Positions 17,356 to 25,294 of a stretch of 64,000 nucleotides of DNA are shown here, piece after piece (the first letter of the stretch is position 1; the number at the start of each line of letters is the position of its first letter). The position numbers and the translations under genes are program-made. The notes under the pieces are model-generated. The model saw nothing but the letters and a program-made list of their open reading frames with translations, was not told where the DNA came from and searched no databases. This DNA is from Chitinilyticum piscinae. Lineage in GTDB: Bacteria; Pseudomonadota; Gammaproteobacteria; Burkholderiales; Chitinibacteraceae. Location: assembly GCF_015223195.1 (NCBI RefSeq), contig NZ_JADFUA010000003.1, forward strand, positions 372,001 through 436,000, in the 5' to 3' direction.

Positions 17356-17404
17356 GGGTATTTCCCTGTAGCCAAATAATTAAAAAGGCTACAGGGAAAT
17401 ACCC
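17356..17404. repeat. 49-bp dispersed repeat, best copy: perfect 18-bp inverted repeat
   Basis: GGGTAT begins an 18-bp arm (17356-17373) that is perfectly complementary to 17387-17404, around a 13-base A/T-rich loop. It lies 8 bp after the SPFH gene and 26 bp before the DUF4178 gene. It could act as a terminator or mRNA-stabilising hairpin that lowers expression of the downstream half of the operon. Confidence 0.9.
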
Positions 17405-17430
17405 TGTAATCTATCGACAAGACACCCGCC

Positions 17431-18909
17431 ATGTACCGTACCGCCTGCCCCAGTTGTGGCGCCGAAGTGCTGTTCCGCTCGACGATCTCGACGATCGCCG
17501 TGTGCGAGTACTGCCAGAGCACCGTGCTGCGCGATGCCAATGAAGTAAAAGACATCGGCAAGATCGGCCGCGTGCTCGAAGATTATTCGCCGATCCAGAT
17601 CGGCACCTCGGGCACCTTTGCCAAGCGCAACTTCACCGTGGTCGGCCGCATCCAGCTGCATTACGAGGCCGGGCTGTGGAACGAATGGTATGTGATGTTC
17701 GACGACGGCAGCGGCGGCTGGCTGGCCGATGCGTCGGGGCAGTACATGTTCACGCTGGACATCGGTCCGGCGAAAAATGCCACGCCTTTCGAGCAGATGC
17801 GCCCGGAATTCCGCTACGAGCACGCCGGGCGCAGCTTCATCGCCACCGATGTGCGCACGGCACGCTGTGTCGGCGGACAGGGCGAGCTGCCCTTTGTCGT
17901 CGGCGAGGGCTACGAGGCGAAGGTGGTTGACTGCCGCTCGGGCGACCGTTTCCTGACCATCGACTATTCCGATGCCACGCCCAGACTCTACGCCGGCTCG
18001 GCAGTGGTGCTGGACGAATTGAGCTGCCAGCTGCTGCGCGACGGCGAACAAATCCTGCAGAGCGCCGGCAAGCTCAAGGGCGCGAACAATGTGCTGGACT
18101 GCCCGAACTGCGGCAGCCCGCTCAACTACAAGGCCGGGGTCGCCACCCAGATCGTCTGCCCGTCGTGTCACAGCGAAGTGGATTGCTCGGGCGATCGCGC
18201 CACGGTGCTGGCCAAGCATGAGGATGCGCAGCGCTACCATGCCTCGCTCGACATCGGCGACAAGGCCACGATCGAAGGCGACAACTGGTGGACCATCATC
18301 GGCCTGATCGAGCTGGAGGAAGTCGGCGACGCGGATTCGGCGTGGAGCGAATACCTGCTGTATCACGCCAAGAAAGGCTTCAAATGGCTGGTGGAAACCA
18401 GTGACGGCTGGTTCGAAGCGACGGTGCTCGACAAATGGCCGGAGAGCTGGAGCGAAAACTCCGTCACACTCAACAAGGAACAATACCGCAAGCTCTACCC
18501 GACCTATGATGCCCGCGTGACCTACGCGGCCGGCGCGTTCAACTGGCGGGTCAAGGTGGGGGACATCACCACCTACCGCGAGTACGAACGCAACGGCTTG
18601 CGGCTCTCGAAGGAAAGCACCCTCAGCGAGATCAACTGGAGCCAGTCCAGGAAGCTCACCCGCGAACTGGTGGCACAATGGTTCGGCAAGAAAGAAGTCG
18701 TCTCGACCCACTACCAGGGCAGCAACGCGGCTGGCAGCGAAACTGACGCCAGCACGATGAAGGGCATGGCCACGCTGGCAACCATTTTCCTCTTCCTGCT
18801 GAACATCCCGATTCTGCTGTTCGGCGCGTTTACCTTTTCGGGCCTGATCTGGATGGGCCTGGCCTGGTGGCTGCTGCAGCTGCCGCTGAAATTCAACAAG
18901 GACGAATAA
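17431..18909 (+). CDS. DUF4178 protein with two zinc ribbons and C-terminal membrane helices
   Basis: A 492-residue protein. A first Cys4 ribbon lies at residues 5-27 (CPSC ... CEYC) and a second near 223-245 (CPNC ... CPSC). Each is followed by a beta-rich stretch of the DUF4178 kind (for example IQIGTSGTFAKRNFTVVGRI and ATIEGDNWWTIIGLIELEE), so the protein is an internal duplication of ribbon plus DUF4178. Two close hydrophobic segments near residues 447-482 anchor it in the membrane with a short Lys-containing tail. Its gene sits between the SPFH gene and the small Ser/Gly gene. Function unknown; the context suggests an envelope-associated complex. Confidence 0.85.
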   Translation: MYRTACPSCGAEVLFRSTISTIAVCEYCQSTVLRDANEVKDIGKIGRVLEDYSPIQIGTSGTFAKRNFTVVGRIQLHYEAGLWNEWYVMFDDGSGGWLADASGQYMFTLDIGPAKNATPFEQMRPEFRYEHAGRSFIATDVRTARCVGGQGELPFVVGEGYEAKVVDCRSGDRFLTIDYSDATPRLYAGSAVVLDELSCQLLRDGEQILQSAGKLKGANNVLDCPNCGSPLNYKAGVATQIVCPSCHSEVDCSGDRATVLAKHEDAQRYHASLDIGDKATIEGDNWWTIIGLIELEEVGDADSAWSEYLLYHAKKGFKWLVETSDGWFEATVLDKWPESWSENSVTLNKEQYRKLYPTYDARVTYAAGAFNWRVKVGDITTYREYERNGLRLSKESTLSEINWSQSRKLTRELVAQWFGKKEVVSTHYQGSNAAGSETDASTMKGMATLATIFLFLLNIPILLFGAFTFSGLIWMGLAWWLLQLPLKFNKDE

Positions 18910-18912
18910 GTC

Positions 18913-19071
18913 ATGGGTCGCGGACTGTACAAGGCCTACTGCATTGCCATTGTGTCGCTGTGCACGCTCTTCAACATGAGCTCGTGCAGCAGCTCTGGCT
19001 CCAGCGGCAGCCGGGGCTGGGGCAGCGGTTTTTCCTCGGGTGGCTGGAGCTCGGGCGGAGGCCACAAGTAA
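18913..19071 (+). CDS. Small Ser/Gly-rich protein, 52 residues
   Basis: A short frame starting four bases after the DUF4178 stop and ending immediately before the GTG of speD, so it fills the gap exactly. The product starts MGRGLYKAYCIAIVSLCTLF, a short hydrophobic signal-like segment, then NMSSCSSSGSSGSRGWGSG and a Ser/Gly/Trp tail ending in GGGHK. The Cys after NMSS could be an acylated lipobox Cys (MSSC), making it a small lipoprotein. No family is recognised. Its tight packing inside the operon is the main support for it being a real gene. Confidence 0.7.
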   Translation: MGRGLYKAYCIAIVSLCTLFNMSSCSSSGSSGSRGWGSGFSSGGWSSGGGHK

Positions 19072-19458
19072 GTGGATGCACCGCTGGGCCGGCATCTGAT
19101 TGCCGATTTCCATGGCTGTGATGCCGCACTGCTGGCTGACCCGCAGTACATCGCCGCCGCGCTGGAGGCTGCGGCCCTGGCCGGACGTGCCACAGTGCTG
19201 CAGCGCCATTTCCATCATTTCGGCCCGCAGCAGGGCGTGACCGGCATGCTGCTGCTGATGGAATCCCACATCAGCATTCACAGCTGGCCGGAGCATGGCT
19301 ACGCGGCCATTGACCTGTTCATGTGCGGGCAGGCCGAAAGCGATGCGGCACTGGACGAGCTCATCCGTCAGCTCCAGCCCTTGCGCACCAGTCTGCAGCG
19401 TATACTGCGGGGATCTTCCCGCTTGGTGGCCAGCACCGGCCCCGACGAGCATGAGTGA
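19072..19458 (+). CDS. speD: S-adenosylmethionine decarboxylase proenzyme (prokaryotic SpeD type)
   Basis: Makes decarboxylated AdoMet, the aminopropyl donor for spermidine synthesis. The 128-residue proenzyme starts with GTG directly after the preceding TAA. The self-cleavage site is MESH, with Ser65 becoming the pyruvoyl group, and the catalytic His70 (ISIHSWPEHG) and Cys85 (DLFMCG) are spaced +5 and +20 from it, the same spacing as Ser63/His68/Cys83 of the Thermotoga enzyme. Length is normal for the short bacterial class. It lies in the same module as the divergent membrane spermidine-synthase-like gene, its expected partner. Its 3' end overlaps the next gene's start by eight bases. Confidence 0.93.
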   Translation: MDAPLGRHLIADFHGCDAALLADPQYIAAALEAAALAGRATVLQRHFHHFGPQQGVTGMLLLMESHISIHSWPEHGYAAIDLFMCGQAESDAALDELIRQLQPLRTSLQRILRGSSRLVASTGPDEHE

Positions 19459-20470
19459 CATTCCCGAAATCAGCGCAATCGAAGACCTGCTCTATCAGCA
19501 TCCTCTGGCTGCCCTGCAGGAATGCCGCCAGCTGCTGAACCGCTGGCGCATCGGCAACAACCCGCAGGGCTTTGTCGAAGCAGCGAGCCTGCTGGCCCTG
19601 ATCGAAGACCAGATCGGCGACCATGCCGGGGCGCGCAGCGAATTGCTGCAGGCCTTGTCCTGGTGCCGCCAGTTCGGCTTGCAGCGTTTCGAGCCGGTCA
19701 TTCATGAGCGGCTGGGGCGCGAGTACTACACGGCAGGCGAATTCCGCCTGGCCGCCGAGCACTGGCTCGCCAGCTTCGACCAAAGCCAGCTCGCGGGCAA
19801 CCAGCCACGTGAACTGGGGCTGGCCTGCATCGGACTGGGGCATTGCTGCTCGGCAATTGGCGAGCTGGCGCTGGCGACCACCTTCCACCGTGAAGCAATG
19901 CGCCTGCTGCCGCCGCTGCAGCAGACCTACCTGACGGCCAAAGCCGCCATCAGTCTCGGCTGGGATCTGCGTTGCAGCGGGGCCGCGGCAGAAGCCAGCG
20001 CAATCCTGAAAAATGCCCTCGCCTTATGCCAGCAGACCGGCTTTCTGTTTTTCCAGGCTGAAATCCTGCTGCGGCTGGCCGAGCTGGCGGTCGACCAGGA
20101 AGAATTCGCCGAAGCCGAACAGCTGGCGGAAGACGGGCTGGCAATGCTGGTGCGATCACCCTCGCACTGGTGCGAAGCCAAACTGCTGGGCTTGCTGGCG
20201 ACGCTGCATCTGCGCGACGACAATCTGCAGCTGGCCCTGAATCTGGTCCAGCATGGTCTGCGCATCGCCGAAGCCGACCGCATGACCTATGTCGAGGCCG
20301 AGCTGTGCCAGATCGCCGCGCGGATCGGTCAGGCACAGGGTCAACCCGCACTATCCCAGCTCTATCTGGAACGCGCCGGGCATCTGCAGCAAGCCAATTC
20401 CGGCAACTGGCAAGCCGAACCGGAACTGCTTAATGCGCTGCATGCGCGCGCTAGCCAGATACCCGCATAG
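19451..20470 (+). CDS. Cytoplasmic TPR-repeat protein
   Basis: A 339-residue helical protein made almost entirely of TPR-like repeats (for example LIEDQIGDHAGARSELLQAL, GLACIGLGHCCSAIGELALA and LLGLLATLHLRDDNLQLALN). There is no signal peptide, DNA-binding or enzymatic domain. The layout resembles the TPR part of MalT- or Rap-like proteins, which bind peptides or partner proteins. Its ATG lies eight bases inside speD, so it is the last coupled gene of the operon. The final codons (Gln-Ile-Pro-Ala) overlap the left arm of a degenerate dispersed repeat. A scaffold or regulator for the module is plausible but not shown. Confidence 0.82.
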   Translation: MSDIPEISAIEDLLYQHPLAALQECRQLLNRWRIGNNPQGFVEAASLLALIEDQIGDHAGARSELLQALSWCRQFGLQRFEPVIHERLGREYYTAGEFRLAAEHWLASFDQSQLAGNQPRELGLACIGLGHCCSAIGELALATTFHREAMRLLPPLQQTYLTAKAAISLGWDLRCSGAAAEASAILKNALALCQQTGFLFFQAEILLRLAELAVDQEEFAEAEQLAEDGLAMLVRSPSHWCEAKLLGLLATLHLRDDNLQLALNLVQHGLRIAEADRMTYVEAELCQIAARIGQAQGQPALSQLYLERAGHLQQANSGNWQAEPELLNALHARASQIPA

Positions 20471-20517
20471 CCATAAGGCCAAAGCCAACATCAATAAAGG
20501 GCCACCATGACATACCC
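20459..20517. repeat. Dispersed 53-bp-period repeat
   Basis: ATACCC at 20459 (inside the last codons of the TPR gene) and ATACCC at 20512 are exactly 53 bp apart. The centre contains GGCC, an A-rich loop and GGGCC. It fills the space between two convergent genes. Confidence 0.6.
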
Positions 20518-20520
20518 CGA

Positions 20521-20757
20521 CTATTCTTCAGGGGGCATGGCTACCACGGTGATCATCACATCGTCATCCCCGACAACCACCACCTGCCCGGGGCGGATCT
20601 TGCAGGTCTTGCGCAGCTCCTGTACGCCATCAACCTTGACCACCCCCGAGGCCACCATCAGCTTGCCGGCTCCCCCGGTATCGACCACGCCCGTGATCTT
20701 CAGCAGATCATTGAGGGCGATGTACTCCTGATCCAGCTCGACTTCAAATGCTTGCAT
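20521..20757 (-). CDS. S4-domain RNA-binding protein (YbcJ-like)
   Basis: A 78-residue protein consisting of one S4-like alpha-L RNA-binding domain: FIELD-like opening EVELDQEYIALNDLLKITG, then GGAGKLMVASGVVKVDG and the closing strand RKTCKIRPGQVVVVGDD. This is the YbcJ/S4-like small protein family, thought to bind structured RNA or ribosomal particles. The start at 20757 gives the normal family length; an upstream in-frame extension to 20883 has no family similarity. It is convergent with the TPR gene and divergent from the chitinase gene. Confidence 0.9.
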   Translation of the reverse strand: MQAFEVELDQEYIALNDLLKITGVVDTGGAGKLMVASGVVKVDGVQELRKTCKIRPGQVVVVGDDDVMITVVAMPPEE

Positions 20758-21081
20758 TGTGCTTGTCCTGCCTGATTCATACAGGCAGGCAGCATAGCAG
20801 CGCACGCCTTGGCCCGCATGAAAACCTTGCCGCCCCCCAACAGCTTGCCACGGCGGACTGTGTGCCGGCGGCAACAGTCGCACTCATGGCGTGATGGCCG
20901 CCGGCAGCCGGCAAACCGCAGCAACTCAGGCTTCGCGACGCGGTGTAGTCAACATTACCGAAATCTAACTTTCTTATTTTCAATCATGCACTTGCACCGC
21001 ACTTGCCGAAAGCTCAAGAATAGGCTGCGGACAGGCTCCGCATACAACAAGCAAAGCAAAACACAATTGGAGGAGTACCGA
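20758..21081. other. 324-bp divergent intergenic region (S4 gene / chitinase)
   Basis: No gene was recognised here. It must contain the promoter of the chitinase gene and that of the S4 gene. The half nearest the chitinase is A/T-richer (around 20950-21000), and TTGCAC at 20992 could be a -35 element, but no matching -10 box is convincing. The only clear signal is the GGAGGAG ribosome site just before 21082. Confidence 0.5.
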
Positions 21082-22782
21082 ATGACCACTCGTTTCACCC
21101 GTGGGCGCACCCTGCTGTCGCTCACACTATCGAGTCTGTTGCTTTCGGCGCTGGCGCACGCGGCACCGGTCTGGCAGGAAGGCAGCACCTACAGCGCAGG
21201 CACCGTCGTCAGCTATAGCGGCCACGACTACAAGGCTCTGGTTACCCACACCGCCTATGTTGGCGCCGGCTGGACACCCAACAGCACACCGACACTTTGG
21301 CAGGATCTTGGTGCCAGCTCCGTGACCGGCACACCGGTGCCCACACCAACCGCGCCCCCCTCGCCGACGGCGACACCGACCGCAACACCGACGCCGGCAG
21401 TCACCCCCACCGTGATCCCAACGTCGTCCGGAAATTGCTACACGGCCTGGAATCCGGCGACCGCTTACAACGGCGGAGCAACCGTGAGCTTCAATGGTCA
21501 CAACTACAGTGCCAAGTGGTGGACGCAGGGTGATGACCCGAGCAAATCGACCGAATGGGGCGTGTGGAAAGATCTGGGCAACTGTTCGGGCGGCGGCAAT
21601 ACCCCGACGCCGACAGCCACCCCGACGCCGACCGTGACACCAACTGCAACACCCACCCCCACGGCAACGCCCACGCCTACCGGCACGCCGACGCCGACGG
21701 CCACGCCCACCCCCGTGGTGACTCCGACCGTGACCCCGACACCAACCGGCACCAGTGACGGCCTGCCCAAGCACGTACTCGTCGGGTATCTGCACGCCAG
21801 CTTTGCCAACGGGTCAGGTTACATCCGCATGAGCGATGTGTCGGACAAGTGGGACATCATCAACCTGTCGTTTGCCGAGCCGACCTCGTCGACCTCCGGC
21901 CAGGTTGCGTTCAAGATGTGCTCGGTTGCCGAATGCCCGAATGTGGAATCGGAAGCCGAGTTCATCGCGGCGATCAAGGCCAAGCAGGCACAAGGCAAGA
22001 AGGTGCAGATCTCTATCGGTGGCGCCAACGGCCAGGTTCGTCTGGAAAATGCCGCAGCGGTGACCAGCTTCGTCAATTCGGTTTCCGCCATCATCGACAA
22101 ATATGGTCTGGATGGTCTGGACGTCGATTTCGAGGGCCACTCGCTGCAGCTCAACCCCGGTGACAATGATCTGGCCAACCCGACCACTCCGGTCGTGGTG
22201 AACCTGATCAGCGCGCTGAAGCAGCTGAAGGCGAAGTACGGCAGCAAGTTCACGCTGACCATGGCACCGGAAACCTTCTTCGTGCAACTGGGCTACAGCT
22301 TCTACGGTGGCAATTGCGCAGGGTGCGACACCCGTGCCGGCGCCTACCTGCCGGTGATTTACGCCATGCGCAACGACCTGACCCTGCTGCACGTGCAGGA
22401 CTACAACTCCGGGCCGATCACCGGGCTGGACAACAGCTATCACACCATGGGCAACGCGGACTTCCACGTCGCCATGACCGACATGCTGCTGACCGGCTTC
22501 AAGGTGGCTGGCACCAACTTCCAGTTCCCGGCACTGCGTCAGGAGCAGATTGCCATCGGCCTGCCGGCCAACGGCAATGCCGGCGGCGGCTTCACCAGCG
22601 TCGCCGACGTGCAAACGGCTCTGGATTGCCTGATGAAGGGCACCGGCTGCGGCAACTACAAGCCGCATGCCGTCTACCCGAACCTGCGCGGCCTGATGAC
22701 CTGGTCGGTGAACTGGGACAAGTTCAACAATTTTGAATTCAGCACCCAGCACCGCGCCTACTTCGACAAGCTGGCCAAGTAA
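21082..22782 (+). CDS. Secreted GH18 chitinase with two CBM5/12 modules
   Basis: Hydrolyses beta-1,4 links of chitin outside the cell. The ATG at 21082 follows a strong GGAGGAG and gives 566 residues: a Sec signal peptide (about 1-29); a first chitin-binding CBM5/12 module ([22 protein letters not shown], about 30-80); a Thr/Pro linker; a second CBM5/12 module ([20 protein letters not shown], about 114-168); a second, longer Thr/Pro linker; and a GH18 barrel from about residue 230. The catalytic signature DGLDVDFE lies at 344-351 with Glu351 as proton donor. A terminator follows the gene. Confidence 0.96.
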   Translation: MTTRFTRGRTLLSLTLSSLLLSALAHAAPVWQEGSTYSAGTVVSYSGHDYKALVTHTAYVGAGWTPNSTPTLWQDLGASSVTGTPVPTPTAPPSPTATPTATPTPAVTPTVIPTSSGNCYTAWNPATAYNGGATVSFNGHNYSAKWWTQGDDPSKSTEWGVWKDLGNCSGGGNTPTPTATPTPTVTPTATPTPTATPTPTGTPTPTATPTPVVTPTVTPTPTGTSDGLPKHVLVGYLHASFANGSGYIRMSDVSDKWDIINLSFAEPTSSTSGQVAFKMCSVAECPNVESEAEFIAAIKAKQAQGKKVQISIGGANGQVRLENAAAVTSFVNSVSAIIDKYGLDGLDVDFEGHSLQLNPGDNDLANPTTPVVVNLISALKQLKAKYGSKFTLTMAPETFFVQLGYSFYGGNCAGCDTRAGAYLPVIYAMRNDLTLLHVQDYNSGPITGLDNSYHTMGNADFHVAMTDMLLTGFKVAGTNFQFPALRQEQIAIGLPANGNAGGGFTSVADVQTALDCLMKGTGCGNYKPHAVYPNLRGLMTWSVNWDKFNNFEFSTQHRAYFDKLAK

Positions 22783-22818
22783 GCCGGCAGTGCCGTAACT
22801 AGACCAGAAGTAAAACAC

Positions 22819-22848
22819 ACGGGCAGCCCCTGCGGGCTGCCCGTTCTG
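22819..22848 (+). terminator. Intrinsic terminator of the chitinase gene
   Basis: A perfect 11-bp stem, ACGGGCAGCCC (22819-22829) with GGGCTGCCCGT (22834-22844), loop CTGC, followed by TCTGT. It lies 36 bases after the chitinase stop and can also serve the convergent gene. Confidence 0.88.
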
Positions 22849-22865
22849 TACTGCCTGGTTGCCAT

Positions 22866-23825
22866 TTACTGTTTGCGTTCGAACACCCAGACGCCCGCCT
22901 GCAATTCGGGTGGCAGCACCAGCCGGCTTAGCTCGGGGACTTCGCCCCAGACAAACGCGGTCTGCGCCTCGTATTCGCGCCAGTTACCCGTGATAAAGCG
23001 CGAGCGGCTACCGATCACGATATAAGTCTCGACACAGCGCTGACGGAACAGTTGTTTTTCGAAGACGTTGCCCGAAGGCGGCCAGCAGCAGATCATCACC
23101 TGCGGCTGGAAGCGCTGCACGGCGGCAAGCGCATCCAGTTTCTGCACCAACTCGGGGTAATTCACCGCGCCCTGCCAGCTGTAATCATCGCTCGCGGTGA
23201 CGTCCGTGCCGGCGGCAGTCAGAAAACGACTCAGCGTGCCATCTCCTGCGGCGATTTCCAAGGTGCGGCGCCCCGCAATCAGTGCGGCCAGTCCGGCGAT
23301 CAGCTCGCGGCTGTAGAAACACCAGATCCCGCGCTTTTCCACCAGCGGCATCAGCAGCCGCTTCTGCCCGATCAGCGGCCAGATCAGCCGGAATGTCCGC
23401 AGCGATACGGGCTTGCGCACCAGATCGCGCTCGAAAAACAGCTTTTGTGCCAGCAGGCCATTCCACAGATTGAAGCGCACCTTGCCCCTGGTCACGCCGG
23501 TGGCGGCCGAAAACGCATATTGCCGCAGCGCCAGTTCGGTCAGGCGTAGCCGCACCTGCTGGCTGGCAAATAGTGCGAACGCCCGGCCATCACGCTCTCC
23601 GCGCAGAAAGCGCTCTCCGGCCTGCTGCTGGTGCGAGGCGCGCTCGATCAGCGCCTTGAGTTCCGCCGGATCCCGGCGCGAGAACACCTGCGCAAGCTCG
23701 TCTTCCACTGCCAGCCAGTCTTCCGGGCAAGCTTCAGCCAGTGCGGTCAGCCCCGGCTGCGACTGCAACAGAGCAAGCTTCTGCTCGCCGCTCAGGAAAG
23801 GTGGAGAAACCGAGGAGGAAGGCAT
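22866..23825 (-). CDS. Methyltransferase-fold protein of unknown substrate
   Basis: A 319-residue soluble protein. The clearest motif is RTLEIAAGDGTLSRFLTAAG, an AdoMet-binding loop of class I methyltransferases, followed by an acidic strand-two end (VTASDDYSWQ) and QVMICCWPPSGN near the strand-four position. The N-terminal third is helical and Glu/Gln-rich and not recognised. The start at 23825 follows GGAA at a good distance; longer frames exist upstream but lack a ribosome site. It lies between the chitinase terminator and a DUF2167 gene on the same strand. It is probably an enzyme, but the substrate cannot be told. Confidence 0.6.
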   Translation of the reverse strand: MPSSSVSPPFLSGEQKLALLQSQPGLTALAEACPEDWLAVEDELAQVFSRRDPAELKALIERASHQQQAGERFLRGERDGRAFALFASQQVRLRLTELALRQYAFSAATGVTRGKVRFNLWNGLLAQKLFFERDLVRKPVSLRTFRLIWPLIGQKRLLMPLVEKRGIWCFYSRELIAGLAALIAGRRTLEIAAGDGTLSRFLTAAGTDVTASDDYSWQGAVNYPELVQKLDALAAVQRFQPQVMICCWPPSGNVFEKQLFRQRCVETYIVIGSRSRFITGNWREYEAQTAFVWGEVPELSRLVLPPELQAGVWVFERKQ

Positions 23826-23892
23826 GGTAGTTCGTTCCAGACCAGAGCCGGCCATACTAGCGTATGGCCGGTGCAGCGCGACAGAACCGCCT

Positions 23893-24762
23893 TCAGCTTT
23901 CCTGTGATTTGCCGCCAAAGAAACGCTTGATCGCGGCGATCAGTGCAATGGCAGCAACACCGATGAGCTTGATTGATTTGGCCAGAAATGCGCCGATGAT
24001 TGCCAGTAGACCCATTTTCTTGGCGGCCACGCCGCCGACCAGCGCCGCCAGGCCATACTCGGCGACCTTGTCATTACTGGCATCAAAATCCTCATAGCGC
24101 TTGCCACTATTGAACTCCAGTGCGCCCAGTAACTGCTTGGCCACCGGTTTCTCGGCCTCGACCGTGCTCATCCCCGTCACCAGATTCATACTGATATAGC
24201 CTTCGCGGCCAAGGGCGTAGGTGTTGTAGTTCACGCCCTGCTCTTCGCCAGCCGGTGCATTCTTGTTGCGCGTGTTGGCCGACCAGACCAGTCGGTGGCT
24301 GCCCGTGTCATAACCGGGTTTTTCCACCCAGCCGATCACTTCGAACTCGGGAATCCCGCGCTCCTTGCGCACCTTGTTGCCTTCTTCCGTCCCCTCCTTG
24401 AGGCTGGTCAGCAGTTCTTCGGCATTCCAGTCGCGTGCATCGTCATCCTTGATGTAGCCCGATGCCTCGTAGCTGACATCGATGAACCAGTTGGCCTTGT
24501 CATTTTCGGGAAGAATCATGCCCAGCAAATCGTTGCCGGGCGTATTGCCCATGGCGTCGAGCAGGGCTAACGCCTGCGCCTTGGGGACAAAGGCATACCC
24601 GGCAGGCAGCTTGAGTCTGGCCTGATCAATCAGGGTGACCTCAGCCGGTCCGCGCTGGGCGGCGGCATACGCGGCCTTGAAGGCGCTCTCGACATCCTGG
24701 GCATGCCCCACTCCCAGCAGCAGGCCCAGACAGCCTGCGGCAAACAGCCTCATCATTCCCAT
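23893..24762 (-). CDS. DUF2167 membrane protein
   Basis: A 289-residue protein with a signal peptide (MRLFAAGCLGLLLGVGHA region), a large exported domain and two hydrophobic helices near the C-terminus (LAALVGGVAAKKMGLLAIIG and IKLIGVAAIALIAAI) before a Lys/Arg tail. The family match is DUF2167, seen in blocks such as ILPENDKANWFIDVSYEASGYIKDDDA, WVEKPGYDTGSHRLVWS and YALGREGYISMNLV. The ATG at 24762 is preceded by AAAGGTATTGT. The function of DUF2167 is unknown; members are frequent in proteobacteria with no fixed neighbours. Confidence 0.88.
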   Translation of the reverse strand: MGMMRLFAAGCLGLLLGVGHAQDVESAFKAAYAAAQRGPAEVTLIDQARLKLPAGYAFVPKAQALALLDAMGNTPGNDLLGMILPENDKANWFIDVSYEASGYIKDDDARDWNAEELLTSLKEGTEEGNKVRKERGIPEFEVIGWVEKPGYDTGSHRLVWSANTRNKNAPAGEEQGVNYNTYALGREGYISMNLVTGMSTVEAEKPVAKQLLGALEFNSGKRYEDFDASNDKVAEYGLAALVGGVAAKKMGLLAIIGAFLAKSIKLIGVAAIALIAAIKRFFGGKSQES

Positions 24763-24855
24763 ACAATACCTTTCATATTTTTGAATTGGAAATGACATTC
24801 TTCGCCTGCTTAATAGCCCCTGTCAAACGATCCGCAAGCACCGCGGTGAGCTGCA

Positions 24856-25212
24856 TTACAGTCGACCGGACTCCTGCAGCCGCTGCCGCAAACAGGCCGG
24901 GCACAGGCAGTCTGCGCCGCTATCCAGAGGCAACGCGGCCGGCAACTCCGTGCACCAGCAACGGCCGTCTGCAGCACCCGTCCCGCAATCGAACTCCGCG
25001 CTGCAGCGGCTGCAGCGCTTGCGCTCCGGACGGGGAGGCAAAGCCAGCAAACGTTGCCAGACAGCCTGCTGTTCGGCGGCAGTCATCGCAGACCAGGCGC
25101 TGATTTCGGCGCTGGTGCGTCGGCAGCCTGTGCACACCCCATCGGCATCCAGCGCGCAGCGCTTGATGCAGGGGGAAGGCACATGCACCAAAGTATCCCA
25201 GGTCCCGCTCAT
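24856..25212 (-). CDS. DUF1289 - cysteine-rich CWC fusion protein
   Basis: A 118-residue protein joining two small Cys-rich families. The first half (VPSPCIKRCALDADGVCTGC, then a W-x-M-T-x-x-E helix) is the DUF1289 domain, with four cysteines suited to binding iron-sulfur or zinc. The second half (RKRCSRC ... FDCG ... CWC ... CLCPAC) is a CWC-type cysteine-rich domain with about nine more cysteines. Both usually occur as separate single-domain proteins. No partner gene is tightly linked: the DUF2167 gene follows 94 bp downstream on the same strand and the gene at 25295 is divergent. Confidence 0.85.
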   Translation of the reverse strand: MSGTWDTLVHVPSPCIKRCALDADGVCTGCRRTSAEISAWSAMTAAEQQAVWQRLLALPPRPERKRCSRCSAEFDCGTGAADGRCWCTELPAALPLDSGADCLCPACLRQRLQESGRL

Positions 25213-25294
25213 GCCGTTAGTCCATTGATTGCCGCTGACACCGCAGATTCTACCCTAGACTGGAAACGCCCCGGCCAAGCCAGTGGAGTTCGAC

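Noticed and set aside
17389-19461. 690-residue minus-strand open frame
   Set aside because: It runs opposite the DUF4178 gene, the small Ser/Gly gene and speD, has no family features, and its composition is typical of an antisense frame.
21340-21760. CRISPR-like or satellite array in the chitinase gene
   Set aside because: The repeated units are 3-6 base codon repeats of a Thr/Pro linker in frame with recognised modules, not spaced direct repeats.
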